The notes under the pieces were generated by a model, which saw only the letters and a list, made by a program, of their open reading frames with translations, had not been told where the DNA came from and ran no database searches. 64,000 bases of DNA, taken from the NCBI GenBank assembly GCA_937919655.1, contig CALFPJ010000015.1:124001-188000 (forward strand), given 5' to 3'. The position numbers and the translations under genes were made by a program. Of this stretch, positions 1 through 9,245 are shown piece by piece (the stretch's first letter is position 1; every line of letters begins with the position of its first letter). The stretch comes from an uncultured Gemmatimonadales bacterium. Its GTDB lineage: Bacteria; Gemmatimonadota; Gemmatimonadetes; Longimicrobiales; Gaopeijiaceae.

Positions 1-249
1 GATATTAAGGTCGGTGGTAATACAGCATTGAGGATCCGAGGTTCGCAAGTCGATTGCTTTGTAGCCAGCCCGCCGCTGGCTAAGCCCCATAACAACTGAT
101 CGTCCCGCCTCACCTCGCCGCCGAGGGCTTCGGCACCGGCCCTCCCCCGGGGCACATCCATGGCCGAAACCGCCGCACAGCACTACCGTCCCCTCCCCTG
201 TCTTTTGTGGCAGACACCAGCACGCACCAACCCCATCGGACGAACCGAG
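1..249. other. Left-edge non-coding stretch
   Basis: No gene can be supported here. A reading frame is open from the left edge to a stop at 97-99 (32 codons) and could be the tail of an upstream gene, but it shows no recognisable motif. The rest is the leader of the M19 dipeptidase gene. The frame upstream of position 250 is open back to 160, but its 30 codons do not look like a signal peptide, so I treat them as leader. Confidence 0.3.
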
Positions 250-1599
250 ATGATCAAGCAGCACGCCAAAGTGACCGCCCTCTTCGCCGCGCTCGCCCTC
301 GCAGCATGCGGTGGCGGTGAAATCGCCGACGCGCCTGAGACTGAGGCCCAGCTCGTCGAACGCGCCCGCGGCATTCACGAGCGCGTCATCACACTCGACA
401 CGCACAACGACATTAACCCGTCGAATTTCACCGCCGAGCGGAACTACACGACAGATCTCGGCAATCAGGTGAACCTCCCGAAGATGGAAGCGGGCGGCCT
501 AGATGTGTCGTGGATGATTGTCTACACAGGTCAACCACGGCAGGCCGACGACTTTACGTCGGCCAGATACGCGGCAGCTCACCAGAGCGCGATGAATCAC
601 TTCGAGGCCATCCATCGATTGGTCGCGGAGATCGCTCCGGATCGTATAGAGCTCGCCCTGACCTCGGACGACGTCCGACGCATCTCGGCAGCCGGGAAGA
701 AGGTCGTGATGATCGGCGTAGAGAACGCCTATCCGGTCGGGACCGACCTCTCAAATATCGAGCGCTTTTACGAGATGGGTGCGCGCTACATGTCACTCGC
801 CCACAACGGTCATAGCCAGTTCTCCGATTCCAACACCGGCGAAGGTGACGACGTGTGGCTGCACAACGGACTCAGCGACCTCGGCCGCGAGGCGATCGCG
901 GAGATGAACCGCCTCGGCATCATGGTCGACCTGTCGCATCCTTCGAAGGAAGCAAACCTGCAGACCATCGCGTTGTCTCGGGCCCCGGTCATCGGGTCGC
1001 ACTCGGCCGCGCGCGCGGTCGGCGACGTGAGCCGGAACATGGATGACGAGCTGCTGATGGCGCTGAAGGAGAATGGTGGCGTGATCCAGACCGTCGCGTT
1101 CTCGAGTTACGTGAACCCGGTGAAGAACACGGCGCACAACGAAGCCGTCACCGCGATCACCAACGAGGTGGCCGCAGAGATGGGCATCGAAATGGGTGGA
1201 CGCGGTGGACGCGGCAGCGGACGTGGTGGCGCCCCGATGACGCCCGAGCAGCGCGAGGAGTTCATGGCTAACCGCGCCCGCGTCATGGAAGCCGCGGCTC
1301 CGCGCATCGCAGCAGAAGTGGATCCCGTAGCGCCCGCGGTCAACGTCTCTGACGTCGCCGACCACATCGACTACCTCGTGAACCTGATCGGTCTCGAGCA
1401 CGTGGGCATCAGCTCGGACTTCGATGGCGGTGGGGGCGTGGAAGGCTGGAGCGACGCCTCCGAGACGTTCAACGTCACGCTGGAGTTGGCGCGACGCGGC
1501 TACACCGAAGAGCAAATAGGCATGATGTGGAGCGGCAATTTGCTACGCGTGCTGGATGAGGTTCAGGCTGTGGCGGCAGAGATTCAAGCGGGCGGCTGA
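250..1599 (+). CDS. Membrane dipeptidase, peptidase family M19, lipoprotein
   Basis: Zinc dipeptidase of the renal dipeptidase family, which cleaves dipeptides and commonly tolerates a D-residue at the C-terminal position. I chose the ATG at 250 over the upstream one at 160 because it gives a clean lipoprotein signal peptide with lipobox LAAC and Cys20, so the enzyme is probably anchored in the envelope. The metal motif THND (His52, Asp54) is followed by the family motifs around SHPS, GSHSAARA and HVGISSDFDG. At about residues 312-340 there is a Gly/Arg-rich insertion just before an MTPEQREEF segment, not part of the usual fold and probably a surface loop. Length (449 aa) is normal apart from this insertion. 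Two further amidohydrolase-type exoenzymes follow on the same strand. Family is confident; the substrate is inferred. Confidence 0.9.
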   Translation: MIKQHAKVTALFAALALAACGGGEIADAPETEAQLVERARGIHERVITLDTHNDINPSNFTAERNYTTDLGNQVNLPKMEAGGLDVSWMIVYTGQPRQADDFTSARYAAAHQSAMNHFEAIHRLVAEIAPDRIELALTSDDVRRISAAGKKVVMIGVENAYPVGTDLSNIERFYEMGARYMSLAHNGHSQFSDSNTGEGDDVWLHNGLSDLGREAIAEMNRLGIMVDLSHPSKEANLQTIALSRAPVIGSHSAARAVGDVSRNMDDELLMALKENGGVIQTVAFSSYVNPVKNTAHNEAVTAITNEVAAEMGIEMGGRGGRGSGRGGAPMTPEQREEFMANRARVMEAAAPRIAAEVDPVAPAVNVSDVADHIDYLVNLIGLEHVGISSDFDGGGGVEGWSDASETFNVTLELARRGYTEEQIGMMWSGNLLRVLDEVQAVAAEIQAGG

Positions 1600-2032
1600 C
1601 GTCATTGCGCGGAGAGCGGGGCATAGTCGGGTCTCGACCGGCTACCTCCTATGGCGACTAGAGCGGGCCCGCGGACGAATTGTTCGCGGGCCCGTTCCTA
1701 CCCGCCCATCCGCTGCCTCAATTTCTCGAACTAGTTCACCACCGGGTAGACCTCCTCCCTTGCCCCGCGCAACGCGACCCCGGCGCCATTCCCGTCGGAC
1801 CTCACCAAAATGAAGCGATCGCCATCTGGGTGCAGATCTCACCCACATCGTGGTCAAGATTCGGGGCGCACGGGGTGGCCAGAGTGATGGGGGTAGGCGA
1901 AAGGCCCCTGCCGACGAGTGGAACACGCATCCACACGCTGTACAGACCTCCCGCCGGCCCCCAATTTGGCGACCTCCCTGCTCGCTGACGGGTATTCGGG
2001 TGCGGAGAACAATTCACCTGGAGTCGAATCGA
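1600..2032. other. Intergenic stretch with hairpin and possible gene remnant
   Basis: No intact gene. It holds a strong GC hairpin at 1664-1694. On the minus strand at about 1800-1960, two different frames read like consecutive parts of an NTF2-like (SnoaL/DUF4440) protein, ending in a stretch rich in Trp, Arg and Val. This may be a fully decayed gene, but the match is by eye and weak. The rest resembles ordinary spacer and the leader of the next gene. Confidence 0.3.
1664..1694 (+). terminator. GC-rich hairpin after the M19 gene
   Basis: A perfect 10-bp inverted repeat (CGGGCCCGCG, 1664-1673, with 1685-1694) and an 11-nt loop lie about 65 nt after the dipeptidase stop. There is no clear T-run after it, so it is a candidate terminator or transcript-stabilising stem only. 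Confidence 0.45.
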
Positions 2033-3163
2033 ATGCGCCTCACCCGCTATCTGACTGCCCTCGCTCTCGCGGCGACCTTCGCCCCACAGCCTGCTGAAGC
2101 CCAGCGCCGGATCCCGGAACCGCAGATCCCGCCGCCGAGCATCACTGAATACACACCGCGATCGACGCTGGTCGTGCCGGCGCATCCAGTGCCGCGGGCC
2201 AAGTTCCCGGTCGTCGACATGCACGGGCATCCGCCCACGCTGGACAACCCCGAGAACATCCGCACCGTCCTCGTAGCGATGGACGAGCTCAATATCGGCG
2301 TGATGATCCAGACGCGGGGCAGTTCAGGCGAGCGCCTTACGAACCAGATTGAAGCGGTGCGGGCGGCCGGACAGACCGACCGCTTCGCGTTCTTCACCAC
2401 GCTCGACTTGCGCGACGTCGGTCCTGGATCCGGCGCGCAGATCGCGGCTCAGCTGGAGGCAGACGTCGCGGCTGGAGCCGTTGGCATCGGGGAGATCGGC
2501 AAGGGCTTCGGCCTAGGCACGATGAAGGCGGATGGTACTCGACTGACCCTAGACGACCCCGAGCTGAAGATCGTGTGGGAGACCGCAGGACGCCTCGGCA
2601 TTCCGGTCTTTATCCACACCGGAGATCCGGCTGAATTCTTCGAGCCCCTCGACATGGAAAACGAGCGCTGGCTTGAGCAATCGATCTACCCGAACCGTCA
2701 ACTCAACGACCGCGCACGCTTCCCCTCGTTCGATGCCCTCATGGCGGAACGTGATCGTTTGATCGCGAACAACCCCGGCACCACGTGGATCATCGCGCAC
2801 CTGAGTTGGTACGGGGCAGACCTCGGCCGGCTTGGCGAGCTCTTCGACAGATACCCGAACACCGTCGCGGAGATGGGCGCTGTCCTCTACGACTTGGGTC
2901 GCCAGCCGCGCTTTGCACGTGAATTCTTTGAGAAATACTCAGACCGTCTCTTGTTCGGCAAAGACTCCTTCCAGCCCGCCGAGTACCCGTACTACTGGCG
3001 CGTCTTCGAGACGAACGACGAGTACTTCGACTACTACCGTGACTACCACGCCTTCTGGAAGCTCTACGGCATGGGTCTAAACGACGACGTGCTGCGGAAG
3101 ATTTATGCCCAGAACGCCGTGAATGTGATTCCTGGGCTGCCGACGGCTGCACTAGGAAACTGA
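2033..3163 (+). CDS. Exported amidohydrolase, amidohydrolase_2 type
   Basis: TIM-barrel metal-dependent hydrolase of the amidohydrolase_2 (PF04909-type) group; the substrate is unknown. The ATG at 2033 was chosen because it starts a signal peptide (MRLTRY, then a hydrophobic stretch, then AEAQ), whereas the open frame upstream to 1850 is unstructured. Supporting motifs in order: VDMHGHP near residue 62 (first metal histidines), GIGEIGKGF, PVFIHTGDP, WIIAHLSWYG (barrel histidine) and LLFGKDSF (catalytic aspartate region), which is the expected order for the family. It lies between the M19 dipeptidase and a D-aminoacylase-like gene on the same strand, only 34 nt from the latter, so it could be co-transcribed with it. 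The family is confident and the function open. Confidence 0.8.
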   Translation: MRLTRYLTALALAATFAPQPAEAQRRIPEPQIPPPSITEYTPRSTLVVPAHPVPRAKFPVVDMHGHPPTLDNPENIRTVLVAMDELNIGVMIQTRGSSGERLTNQIEAVRAAGQTDRFAFFTTLDLRDVGPGSGAQIAAQLEADVAAGAVGIGEIGKGFGLGTMKADGTRLTLDDPELKIVWETAGRLGIPVFIHTGDPAEFFEPLDMENERWLEQSIYPNRQLNDRARFPSFDALMAERDRLIANNPGTTWIIAHLSWYGADLGRLGELFDRYPNTVAEMGAVLYDLGRQPRFAREFFEKYSDRLLFGKDSFQPAEYPYYWRVFETNDEYFDYYRDYHAFWKLYGMGLNDDVLRKIYAQNAVNVIPGLPTAALGN

Positions 3164-3197
3164 GCCGACGTAAGACGCCGACTATCGGATACCGACC

Positions 3198-4886
3198 ATG
3201 ACCCTATTGACGATGAAACGCACGATCCTGCCGCTCGGGGTGTGTGTGCTATTGAGCACAGGCTGCGACTCAGCGCAGCCGGCTCCAAGGGACCTCACGT
3301 TCATCATCGTCGGCGGCACGATCATCGATGGTACCGGGACGCCGGGCGTTCTGGGCGACGTCGGCATTGCAGGAGGTCTAATCGCGTGGGTGGGGGAGTC
3401 AGGGCAGGCCACCGCATCTGACACGATCGACGCGACGGGCTTGGTCATCGCGCCGGGCTTCATCGATGTGCACAGTCACACCTCGCCGCAGATCGCTCAG
3501 GAGGAGTTCAAGCTCAACGAGGGCGTGGTCCGTCAGGGTGTTACGACCGTGATCGGTGGGCCTGACGGATACTTCGAAGCGAATACGCTGCGCCGCCTCA
3601 TCGCGGCCCACGACTCCATCGGCATCGGCACCAACGTGGGCTACTACATTGGGCACAACGGCGTGCGCCGCGCCGTCATGGGAGACGACCAGAAGCGTGC
3701 CCCAACCGCAGAGGAGTTGGATGCGATGCGTGCCCAGGTGCGTGAAGGCATGGAGCTGGGAGCGCTCGGACTCTCCACCGGACTCATGTACGAGCCTGGG
3801 ATGTTTGGGGAGACCGACGAAGTGATCGAGCTGGCCAAGCAAGTTGAGCCGTTCGGCGGCATCTATGACTCGCACGTGCGAAACCCGGTGCACGCGTTTC
3901 TCGAATCGGACCAAGAGGTCATCACGATCGCCGAATCTGCGGGAATCGCGGGGAAGATCGGACACATCAAGGGTGTCGGACTGCAGAATGAAGGTGTGAT
4001 CGCGGACATCATCGCTTTGGTCGAGGCAGCGAGAGACCGTGGCTCCGAGATCGTGTCCGACCAGTATCCGTACGATGGAGCAGCCACCGCGGAAATCGCA
4101 GGCATCGTGGTCGTTCCGCCCGGGATGGCAGGAGTGAGCACGATGCGGGGGCTTCTCACGGGACAAGTCGAACCCACCCCTGAGTCCATGACGATGGCGC
4201 GGTCCGAGGTCGCTGCTGCAGCAGCCGACCCAGCCAAGTGGGCGGCTCTGAAAGAGGCTAGCGAAAACGGTGTGGACGGCGGCTTCGCTTGGTTGAAGGC
4301 GACCGGTTACACCAGCATGCGCATCGTCAGCGCTCCAGAGCGGCTCGACATCGTGGGTCGATATCTGTCAGAGATCGCAGAGACCAACGGTGAGGATCCC
4401 TTCCGGACCGTGACCGACTTGCTCGTCGAGGGTACCCCGATCAACCTGACCCTTGGCGCGATCACCGAGGCCGACGTACGCATGATTATGGTTCAACCGT
4501 GGAACATGATCGCGAGCGATGGAGCCTGGGCCGACGGATCGGACTCACCTGACGGGCACCCTCGCGCTGCGGGGACGTTCGCTCGTTTTCTTGGGCACTA
4601 TGTCCGCGAGGAAGGCGTGCTCAGCTTGGAGGAGGCTGTGCGTAAGATCACATCTCTGCCGGCGGACTTTCTTGGCCTCTCTGGCCGCGGTCGGATTCGG
4701 GCCGGACTCGCCGCGGACATCGCCGTGTTCGACCCTGCGACCATCATCGACCGCTCGGACTGGGACTACCCGAACCGATTCGCGGCGGGCGTGCAGCACG
4801 TGCTCGTGAACGGTGTGAGCGTTCTGTCGGACGGCGAGATGACCGGAGCGGCTCCAGGACGTGTCGTGAAGCGGTCGGTGAACTAG
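3198..4886 (+). CDS. N-acyl-D-amino-acid deacylase-like lipoprotein (amidohydrolase)
   Basis: Member of the D-aminoacylase/dihydroorotase-like amidohydrolases that remove acyl groups from N-acyl-D-amino acids. It has a lipoprotein signal (lipobox STGC, Cys23 counting from 3198; an alternative start is the ATG at 3213), a composite beta-sandwich strand region with IDGTG, the metal motif DVHSH (His92, His94) and the D-aminoacylase-type block with ELGALGLSTGLMYEPG. Later come a DSHVR segment, a GHIKG segment and SDGAW, which fit this group. The length (562 aa) is typical. Known members are usually cytoplasmic; this one should be in the envelope, so acylated D-amino acids or peptides from outside are plausible substrates. 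It converges on the BNR-repeat gene with only 7 nt between stops. Confidence 0.8.
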   Translation: MTLLTMKRTILPLGVCVLLSTGCDSAQPAPRDLTFIIVGGTIIDGTGTPGVLGDVGIAGGLIAWVGESGQATASDTIDATGLVIAPGFIDVHSHTSPQIAQEEFKLNEGVVRQGVTTVIGGPDGYFEANTLRRLIAAHDSIGIGTNVGYYIGHNGVRRAVMGDDQKRAPTAEELDAMRAQVREGMELGALGLSTGLMYEPGMFGETDEVIELAKQVEPFGGIYDSHVRNPVHAFLESDQEVITIAESAGIAGKIGHIKGVGLQNEGVIADIIALVEAARDRGSEIVSDQYPYDGAATAEIAGIVVVPPGMAGVSTMRGLLTGQVEPTPESMTMARSEVAAAAADPAKWAALKEASENGVDGGFAWLKATGYTSMRIVSAPERLDIVGRYLSEIAETNGEDPFRTVTDLLVEGTPINLTLGAITEADVRMIMVQPWNMIASDGAWADGSDSPDGHPRAAGTFARFLGHYVREEGVLSLEEAVRKITSLPADFLGLSGRGRIRAGLAADIAVFDPATIIDRSDWDYPNRFAAGVQHVLVNGVSVLSDGEMTGAAPGRVVKRSVN

Positions 4887-4893
4887 GGCGATT

Positions 4894-7800
4894 TCAGTCT
4901 GAGATCAGAGGCCCTCTTACAACCGCCCGAGGCAGACCCGCCCCTGCCAGGTCTCTGTTCAACTGCGGCAATCGCTCGGAGAGTAGCCGCTCTAGAACAG
5001 CAAGGTGTGCATCGAGTTCACTGGACAGTTCCTCGAACACGGCCCGGTACGCATCGGCTGGAGCGCCGTCCCCCCGTTCAAGGTGGCTGCGAAGTCCCGT
5101 CAGTCGGTCGTTGAGCTTGATGGGGAATGCGATCTTGTCCTTTGGGCTCTGGTTGCGGACTTGATACAACTCAGCCTCTACCGCACTGACGTCGGCGGCG
5201 AAGGACGACGCCGCAGACCGCAACTCTTGATTGTTACTTCCAGCAAGGCTCGTCTCGAGTTGCTCGCGCAGGTCCCGAATCAGGATCACCGCTCCGTTGG
5301 CTCTACTTTCGGAGATGCGGATCGCGTCAGCGAGTTCGAATTGGGCGACCATGTCGGCGTCGGTCACGTCTGTTAGGCGCGGATCTCGCCGCACGGCAAA
5401 CGCTTCCGTAAACCGCTGCCCATCAACAGTCAGTTGGGCCACATACGTCCCCGGGGGAGCCCACGGTCCGACCGCAGGGTTACCCCCTTCGAGCACGATG
5501 CCATCGAATGTCAGCGCGCCATCATGCCGGAGGTTCCACTGCGCCCTGTGCATCCCTTGGTCAAAGGCTCCGTCCACGAGCGTGCGGACCGGCTGGCTTT
5601 CGGCGTCGAGAACATCTAGGCGCACCCGCTGCCCGGACTGCGGGACGTAGAAGTCGATGACGGCCGGGACGGTGCGTCGGAACGCATCGGCTGGCTTGAA
5701 GAGGCGGCCTTGGGCACCCTCGTCGGCCTCGACATGGCTCTGGGCGGCCCTGTTGTTGGCCTCGACTCGGCCTTGGGCGACGTCGTTGGTGGTCTCGATT
5801 GGGTCCACGCTCTCGATCTGGCGTAGCGTCTCAATGTCGTCGAGCACCCAGAACGAGCGGCCGTGTGTGCTGATCACCAGGTCACGATCCTCTACGACCA
5901 GCCCCGTGACCGGCGTATCCGGGAGAGCGAACTGCAGACTCTTCCAACTCGCACCGTCATTAAAGGAGACAAACACGCCGTGCTCGGTACCCGCGTACAG
6001 CAATCCCCGCCGCCAAGGGTCTTCGCGGATCACCCGAACGAACGAACCGTCAGGAATCCCTCCTCCTATGTTCGTCCAGGTGGCCCCGTAGTCGTTCGTC
6101 TTCCACGCATAGGGGGCCCGGTCGTCCATTTCATATCGGATCCCTGCCACATATGCCGTGGCGGGATCGTGGGGCGACACTTCGACGATCATCACTCGGG
6201 TATGGGCCGGCATGTCGGAGGGCGTCACATCGAGCCAGCCGCCACCAGAGTCGCGGGTCACATGAACTCGACCGTCGTCGGACCCCGTCCAAATCGTGGC
6301 CCCGTCGTGGTTCGAGATGGCGATCGTATACAACGTCGCATAGATCTCAGGTCCATCCTGATCCATCACGATCGGACCACCCGAGTCCTCTAGAGTCTCG
6401 CCCTCCGCGCGCGTCAGGTCGGGGCTGATCTTCGCCCATGACACTCCGCCATCCGCCGATCTCCACAGATACTGCGAGCCCACGTACAGTACGTCGGGGT
6501 CGTTGGTGTCGACGACGACGGGGTAGGTCCAGTTCCACCGCTCCGGCATGTCCCTGGCCGCTTCGCCCATGACGATGCGTGGGTATGGCTGGATGTCGCG
6601 GACGATGCCCGTACTGCGGTCGTAGCGAGTGAGTGAGTTCGTCGCTCCGGCGTAAAAGATGTCAGGGTTGGTCGGGTGCGGCGCGACGTATCCACTCTCG
6701 CCTCCACCCACCGAATACATCCACTCCGTGCTCACACCACGGGGATCACTTAGGTGTCCGCGCTCCGAGGACACGCACACGGTCGTATTATCCTGCTGCG
6801 AGCCGCACGCGTGGTACGGGAAGTCCGCTGTAGTCGCCAACCGATAGATCTGGGCCGTCGGGTACTTCATATCCGTCCAAGTGACGCCCCCATTCACTGA
6901 AACCACGGCACCCCCGTCGTTCGCGTTAATCATGCGCGACGGGTCACCCGGGTCGATCCACAGGTCATGATGGTCTGAGTGGGTCTCCGGAACACTCACC
7001 AACGTTCTCCCCGCGTCCGTCGATTTCATCAGTCGAAAGTTCAGGATGTACAGGGTGTTCCGGTCCACGGGATCGGCCTGGATACGCTGGAAGTAGAAGG
7101 CACGCTGCCAGATGTCCCGGTGCTCATTCACGAGTGCCCAGGTCGCGCCGCCGTCATCCGACAGATACAGCCCACCCCGCTCTGCCTCCACGTTGGCCCA
7201 TACTCTCTGGGAGTCGGCTCCTGACACCGTAATGGTGATCTTGCCGAGCACACCCGCAGGCAGCCCAGGGTTCTGCGTCAACTCAGTCCATGAGTCTCCG
7301 CCATCGGTCGACTTGAAGATCCCCGACCCCTCGCCTCCGCTCCATAGACGCCACGGTCGTCGATAAACCTCCCATAACGTCGCGTAGAGCACGTCGGGGT
7401 CATGCGGATCCATCACCAGGTCGACCGCGCCTGTCCGGTCATTCCGGAAGAGGACCCGCTCCCACGTTCCGCCGCCGTCCGTGGTGCGGAAGACTCCGCG
7501 CTCCGTGTTGGCGCCGAACGGGTGGCCCAAAGCGGCAACGTAAACGCGGTTCGCATCGGTCGGGTTGACACGAATGCGCGCGATGGCGTGGCTGTCGCCG
7601 AGGCCCACATGCGTCCAACTCGACCCTCCGTCGCTCGAGCGGTAGACGCCGTCTCCCTGAAGTACGTTGGACCTGAGCTGCACCTCGCCCATGCCGATGT
7701 ACACCACGGCGGGGTTCGAGCCCGCGACAGCGATGGCCCCGACTGAGGCGCTCCCGATCTGCCCGTCGGTCATAGGCGACCATGAGCTGCCGCCGTCGGT

Positions 7801-8016
7801 GGTCTTGAAGAGCCCCCCTCCGGTCGCGCCAAAGTAGTACTCGAGAGGTCGGTCGGGATGCCCAGCCACCGCGATCGAGCGGCCGCCTCGGTCAGGCCCA
7901 ATGGATCGCCACTCTAGCGGAGGAAGGTTGTCGACTGCCGGAACGGCTTGTGCCGACAAAGCGGACGTCGTGAAGAGTGGGGTTGAGAGCGCGAAAACCA
8001 GAGCCCGGAGATTCAT
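4894..8016 (-). CDS. Exported BNR-repeat / VPS10-like beta-propeller protein
   Basis: Large secreted protein (1040 aa) with a signal peptide ending near SALSAQA, followed by a long series of Asp-box (BNR) repeats of the form S-x-D-G-G-x-S/T-W, seen for example as TTDGGSSW, SSDGGSSW, TTDGGGTW and STDGGDSW. These make one or two beta-propellers like those of VPS10/sortilin-type and exo-alpha-sialidase-type proteins. No sialidase active-site arginine set is evident to me, so a glycosidase activity should not be assumed. The C-terminal third leaves the propeller for a beta-sandwich-like region and a helical end. Around residues 730-770 there are three imperfect 11-residue repeats. Such proteins are abundant in Gemmatimonadota and related groups; the role is unknown. 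Confidence 0.85.
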   Translation of the reverse strand: MNLRALVFALSTPLFTTSALSAQAVPAVDNLPPLEWRSIGPDRGGRSIAVAGHPDRPLEYYFGATGGGLFKTTDGGSSWSPMTDGQIGSASVGAIAVAGSNPAVVYIGMGEVQLRSNVLQGDGVYRSSDGGSSWTHVGLGDSHAIARIRVNPTDANRVYVAALGHPFGANTERGVFRTTDGGGTWERVLFRNDRTGAVDLVMDPHDPDVLYATLWEVYRRPWRLWSGGEGSGIFKSTDGGDSWTELTQNPGLPAGVLGKITITVSGADSQRVWANVEAERGGLYLSDDGGATWALVNEHRDIWQRAFYFQRIQADPVDRNTLYILNFRLMKSTDAGRTLVSVPETHSDHHDLWIDPGDPSRMINANDGGAVVSVNGGVTWTDMKYPTAQIYRLATTADFPYHACGSQQDNTTVCVSSERGHLSDPRGVSTEWMYSVGGGESGYVAPHPTNPDIFYAGATNSLTRYDRSTGIVRDIQPYPRIVMGEAARDMPERWNWTYPVVVDTNDPDVLYVGSQYLWRSADGGVSWAKISPDLTRAEGETLEDSGGPIVMDQDGPEIYATLYTIAISNHDGATIWTGSDDGRVHVTRDSGGGWLDVTPSDMPAHTRVMIVEVSPHDPATAYVAGIRYEMDDRAPYAWKTNDYGATWTNIGGGIPDGSFVRVIREDPWRRGLLYAGTEHGVFVSFNDGASWKSLQFALPDTPVTGLVVEDRDLVISTHGRSFWVLDDIETLRQIESVDPIETTNDVAQGRVEANNRAAQSHVEADEGAQGRLFKPADAFRRTVPAVIDFYVPQSGQRVRLDVLDAESQPVRTLVDGAFDQGMHRAQWNLRHDGALTFDGIVLEGGNPAVGPWAPPGTYVAQLTVDGQRFTEAFAVRRDPRLTDVTDADMVAQFELADAIRISESRANGAVILIRDLREQLETSLAGSNNQELRSAASSFAADVSAVEAELYQVRNQSPKDKIAFPIKLNDRLTGLRSHLERGDGAPADAYRAVFEELSSELDAHLAVLERLLSERLPQLNRDLAGAGLPRAVVRGPLISD

Positions 8017-8123
8017 CGTGGAGGCTTCATTAGGGGTGAAACTTCTTTACTCTATGACAAGCTGCGGTCGGCGGGCGCGCCGTGCCAGGAAAAAACCGCG
8101 CCGACCGCGTGGCAATCATTGCA

Positions 8124-8241
8124 CTAGCGGGCCAAGCAGAGGTCGACGCCCTCGGCACGAATTCCGTCAGTTGGCGGGCTGCCGGCGTACCTCGCGTAGT
8201 ACGCCTCGTCACGGGCGATCTGCTGATAGTCGACCAGCAAG
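8124..8241 (-). pseudogene. 3' remnant of an unidentified gene
   Basis: The minus strand reads about 39 codons with strong G/C bias at third positions, ending in a proper stop at 8124-8126; the last residues are GVDLCLAR. The reading frame continues into the antisense of the metallo-beta-lactamase gene, where it no longer looks coding. It therefore looks like the 3' tail of a gene whose front was lost. I do not recognise the family. It could also be chance. Confidence 0.3.
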
Positions 8242-9231
8242 TTGTGCTCGCTTGTCGCGCTATGCGCGCTGGGTGTCCTCGGCGCCTTTGAGCCCCTGGC
8301 AGCGGAGGACTTCGAATTCGAGCAACTCACGGAGACGGCGTTTGCCGCATTGGCGTCTTCGGAGGCGACTGGAAACGCGACCGTCTTTCGCGGGACCGAC
8401 GCGGTGCTCCTGGTCGACAGCCATATCGTTCCGGAGTTGGCTCGAACGGTGATCTCCGAGATCGGCTACTCCGGAGCGTCGATTCGATATCTCGTGAACA
8501 CGCATTGGCACGCGGACCACTCGCACGGGAACGCGGCCTACGTGGAGAACGCCCGCGGCGCCTTCGACATCGTGGCCCACGATATGACTGCGGAGGGCTT
8601 CCGGGAGCGGGCGAACGAGCAGTTGGCCATGTGGCCCGGCTTCTACGGACGCCAGATTGCGGAGCACGAGGACGCGCTGGCCAACACACCGGACATGTCA
8701 GCGGGCGAGCGAAGCTGGCGGGAAAACTGGGTCTCTCACGCGCAGCTATTCCTCGCTGAGATGGAGTCGCCTCAGTTCGCGGTACCCACCCTCACGGTTC
8801 GCGATCGCCTTGAAGTCGATCTCGGAGGGCTTCGGCTCGAGATCCTCCATGCGCCCGGCCACACCGACGGCGACCTCGTGGTGTGGGACCCGGTGGGCCG
8901 GGTGCTGGCCGCAGGCGACCTGATCCTTGGACAAGTCTTCATCGGGACCGACTCCCCGACGCAGTACCGCGAGACGCTGGAGCGAATGCGGGACCTGAAT
9001 CCGCGCCTGATCGTTCCGGGGCACGGACCCGTAATGCAAGGTCCCGACATTCTCACTGGGCACATCGATGCATTGAATGAGCTCATGACCGCCACGGAAG
9101 CGGCCGTCGCGGAAGGACTTTCGCTAGAGGCCACCCAAGAGCGTCTTGGGACTCAATTGGCTGGGGGTCGACTGGGGAATTTGCCCGCGCTTATCGAGCG
9201 GGCGTTTCAGGAGGTCTCCGCACGGGACTAG
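8242..9231 (+). CDS. Exported metallo-beta-lactamase-fold hydrolase
   Basis: MBL-fold metal hydrolase with the HxHxDH motif at His88, His90, Asp92 and His93, a later GHTDGDLVVW segment with its metal histidine, and GHGPV. The N-terminus is a hydrophobic signal-like stretch ending near PLAAE, so export is likely. The only start compatible with the upstream in-frame stop at 8227-8229 is the TTG at 8242; this gives a signal without the usual positively charged residues, so the true 5' end may have been lost in a rearrangement at this point. Proteins with this NTHWHADHSHGN arrangement are often annotated as subclass B3-like or as quinoprotein-relay hydrolases; the substrate cannot be told here. 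Confidence 0.8.
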   Translation: MCSLVALCALGVLGAFEPLAAEDFEFEQLTETAFAALASSEATGNATVFRGTDAVLLVDSHIVPELARTVISEIGYSGASIRYLVNTHWHADHSHGNAAYVENARGAFDIVAHDMTAEGFRERANEQLAMWPGFYGRQIAEHEDALANTPDMSAGERSWRENWVSHAQLFLAEMESPQFAVPTLTVRDRLEVDLGGLRLEILHAPGHTDGDLVVWDPVGRVLAAGDLILGQVFIGTDSPTQYRETLERMRDLNPRLIVPGHGPVMQGPDILTGHIDALNELMTATEAAVAEGLSLEATQERLGTQLAGGRLGNLPALIERAFQEVSARD

Positions 9232-9245
9232 CCCAAGCGCACCGG

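Noticed and set aside
1..99. Open frame from the left edge
   Set aside because: Only 32 codons, no recognisable ending; could be chance.
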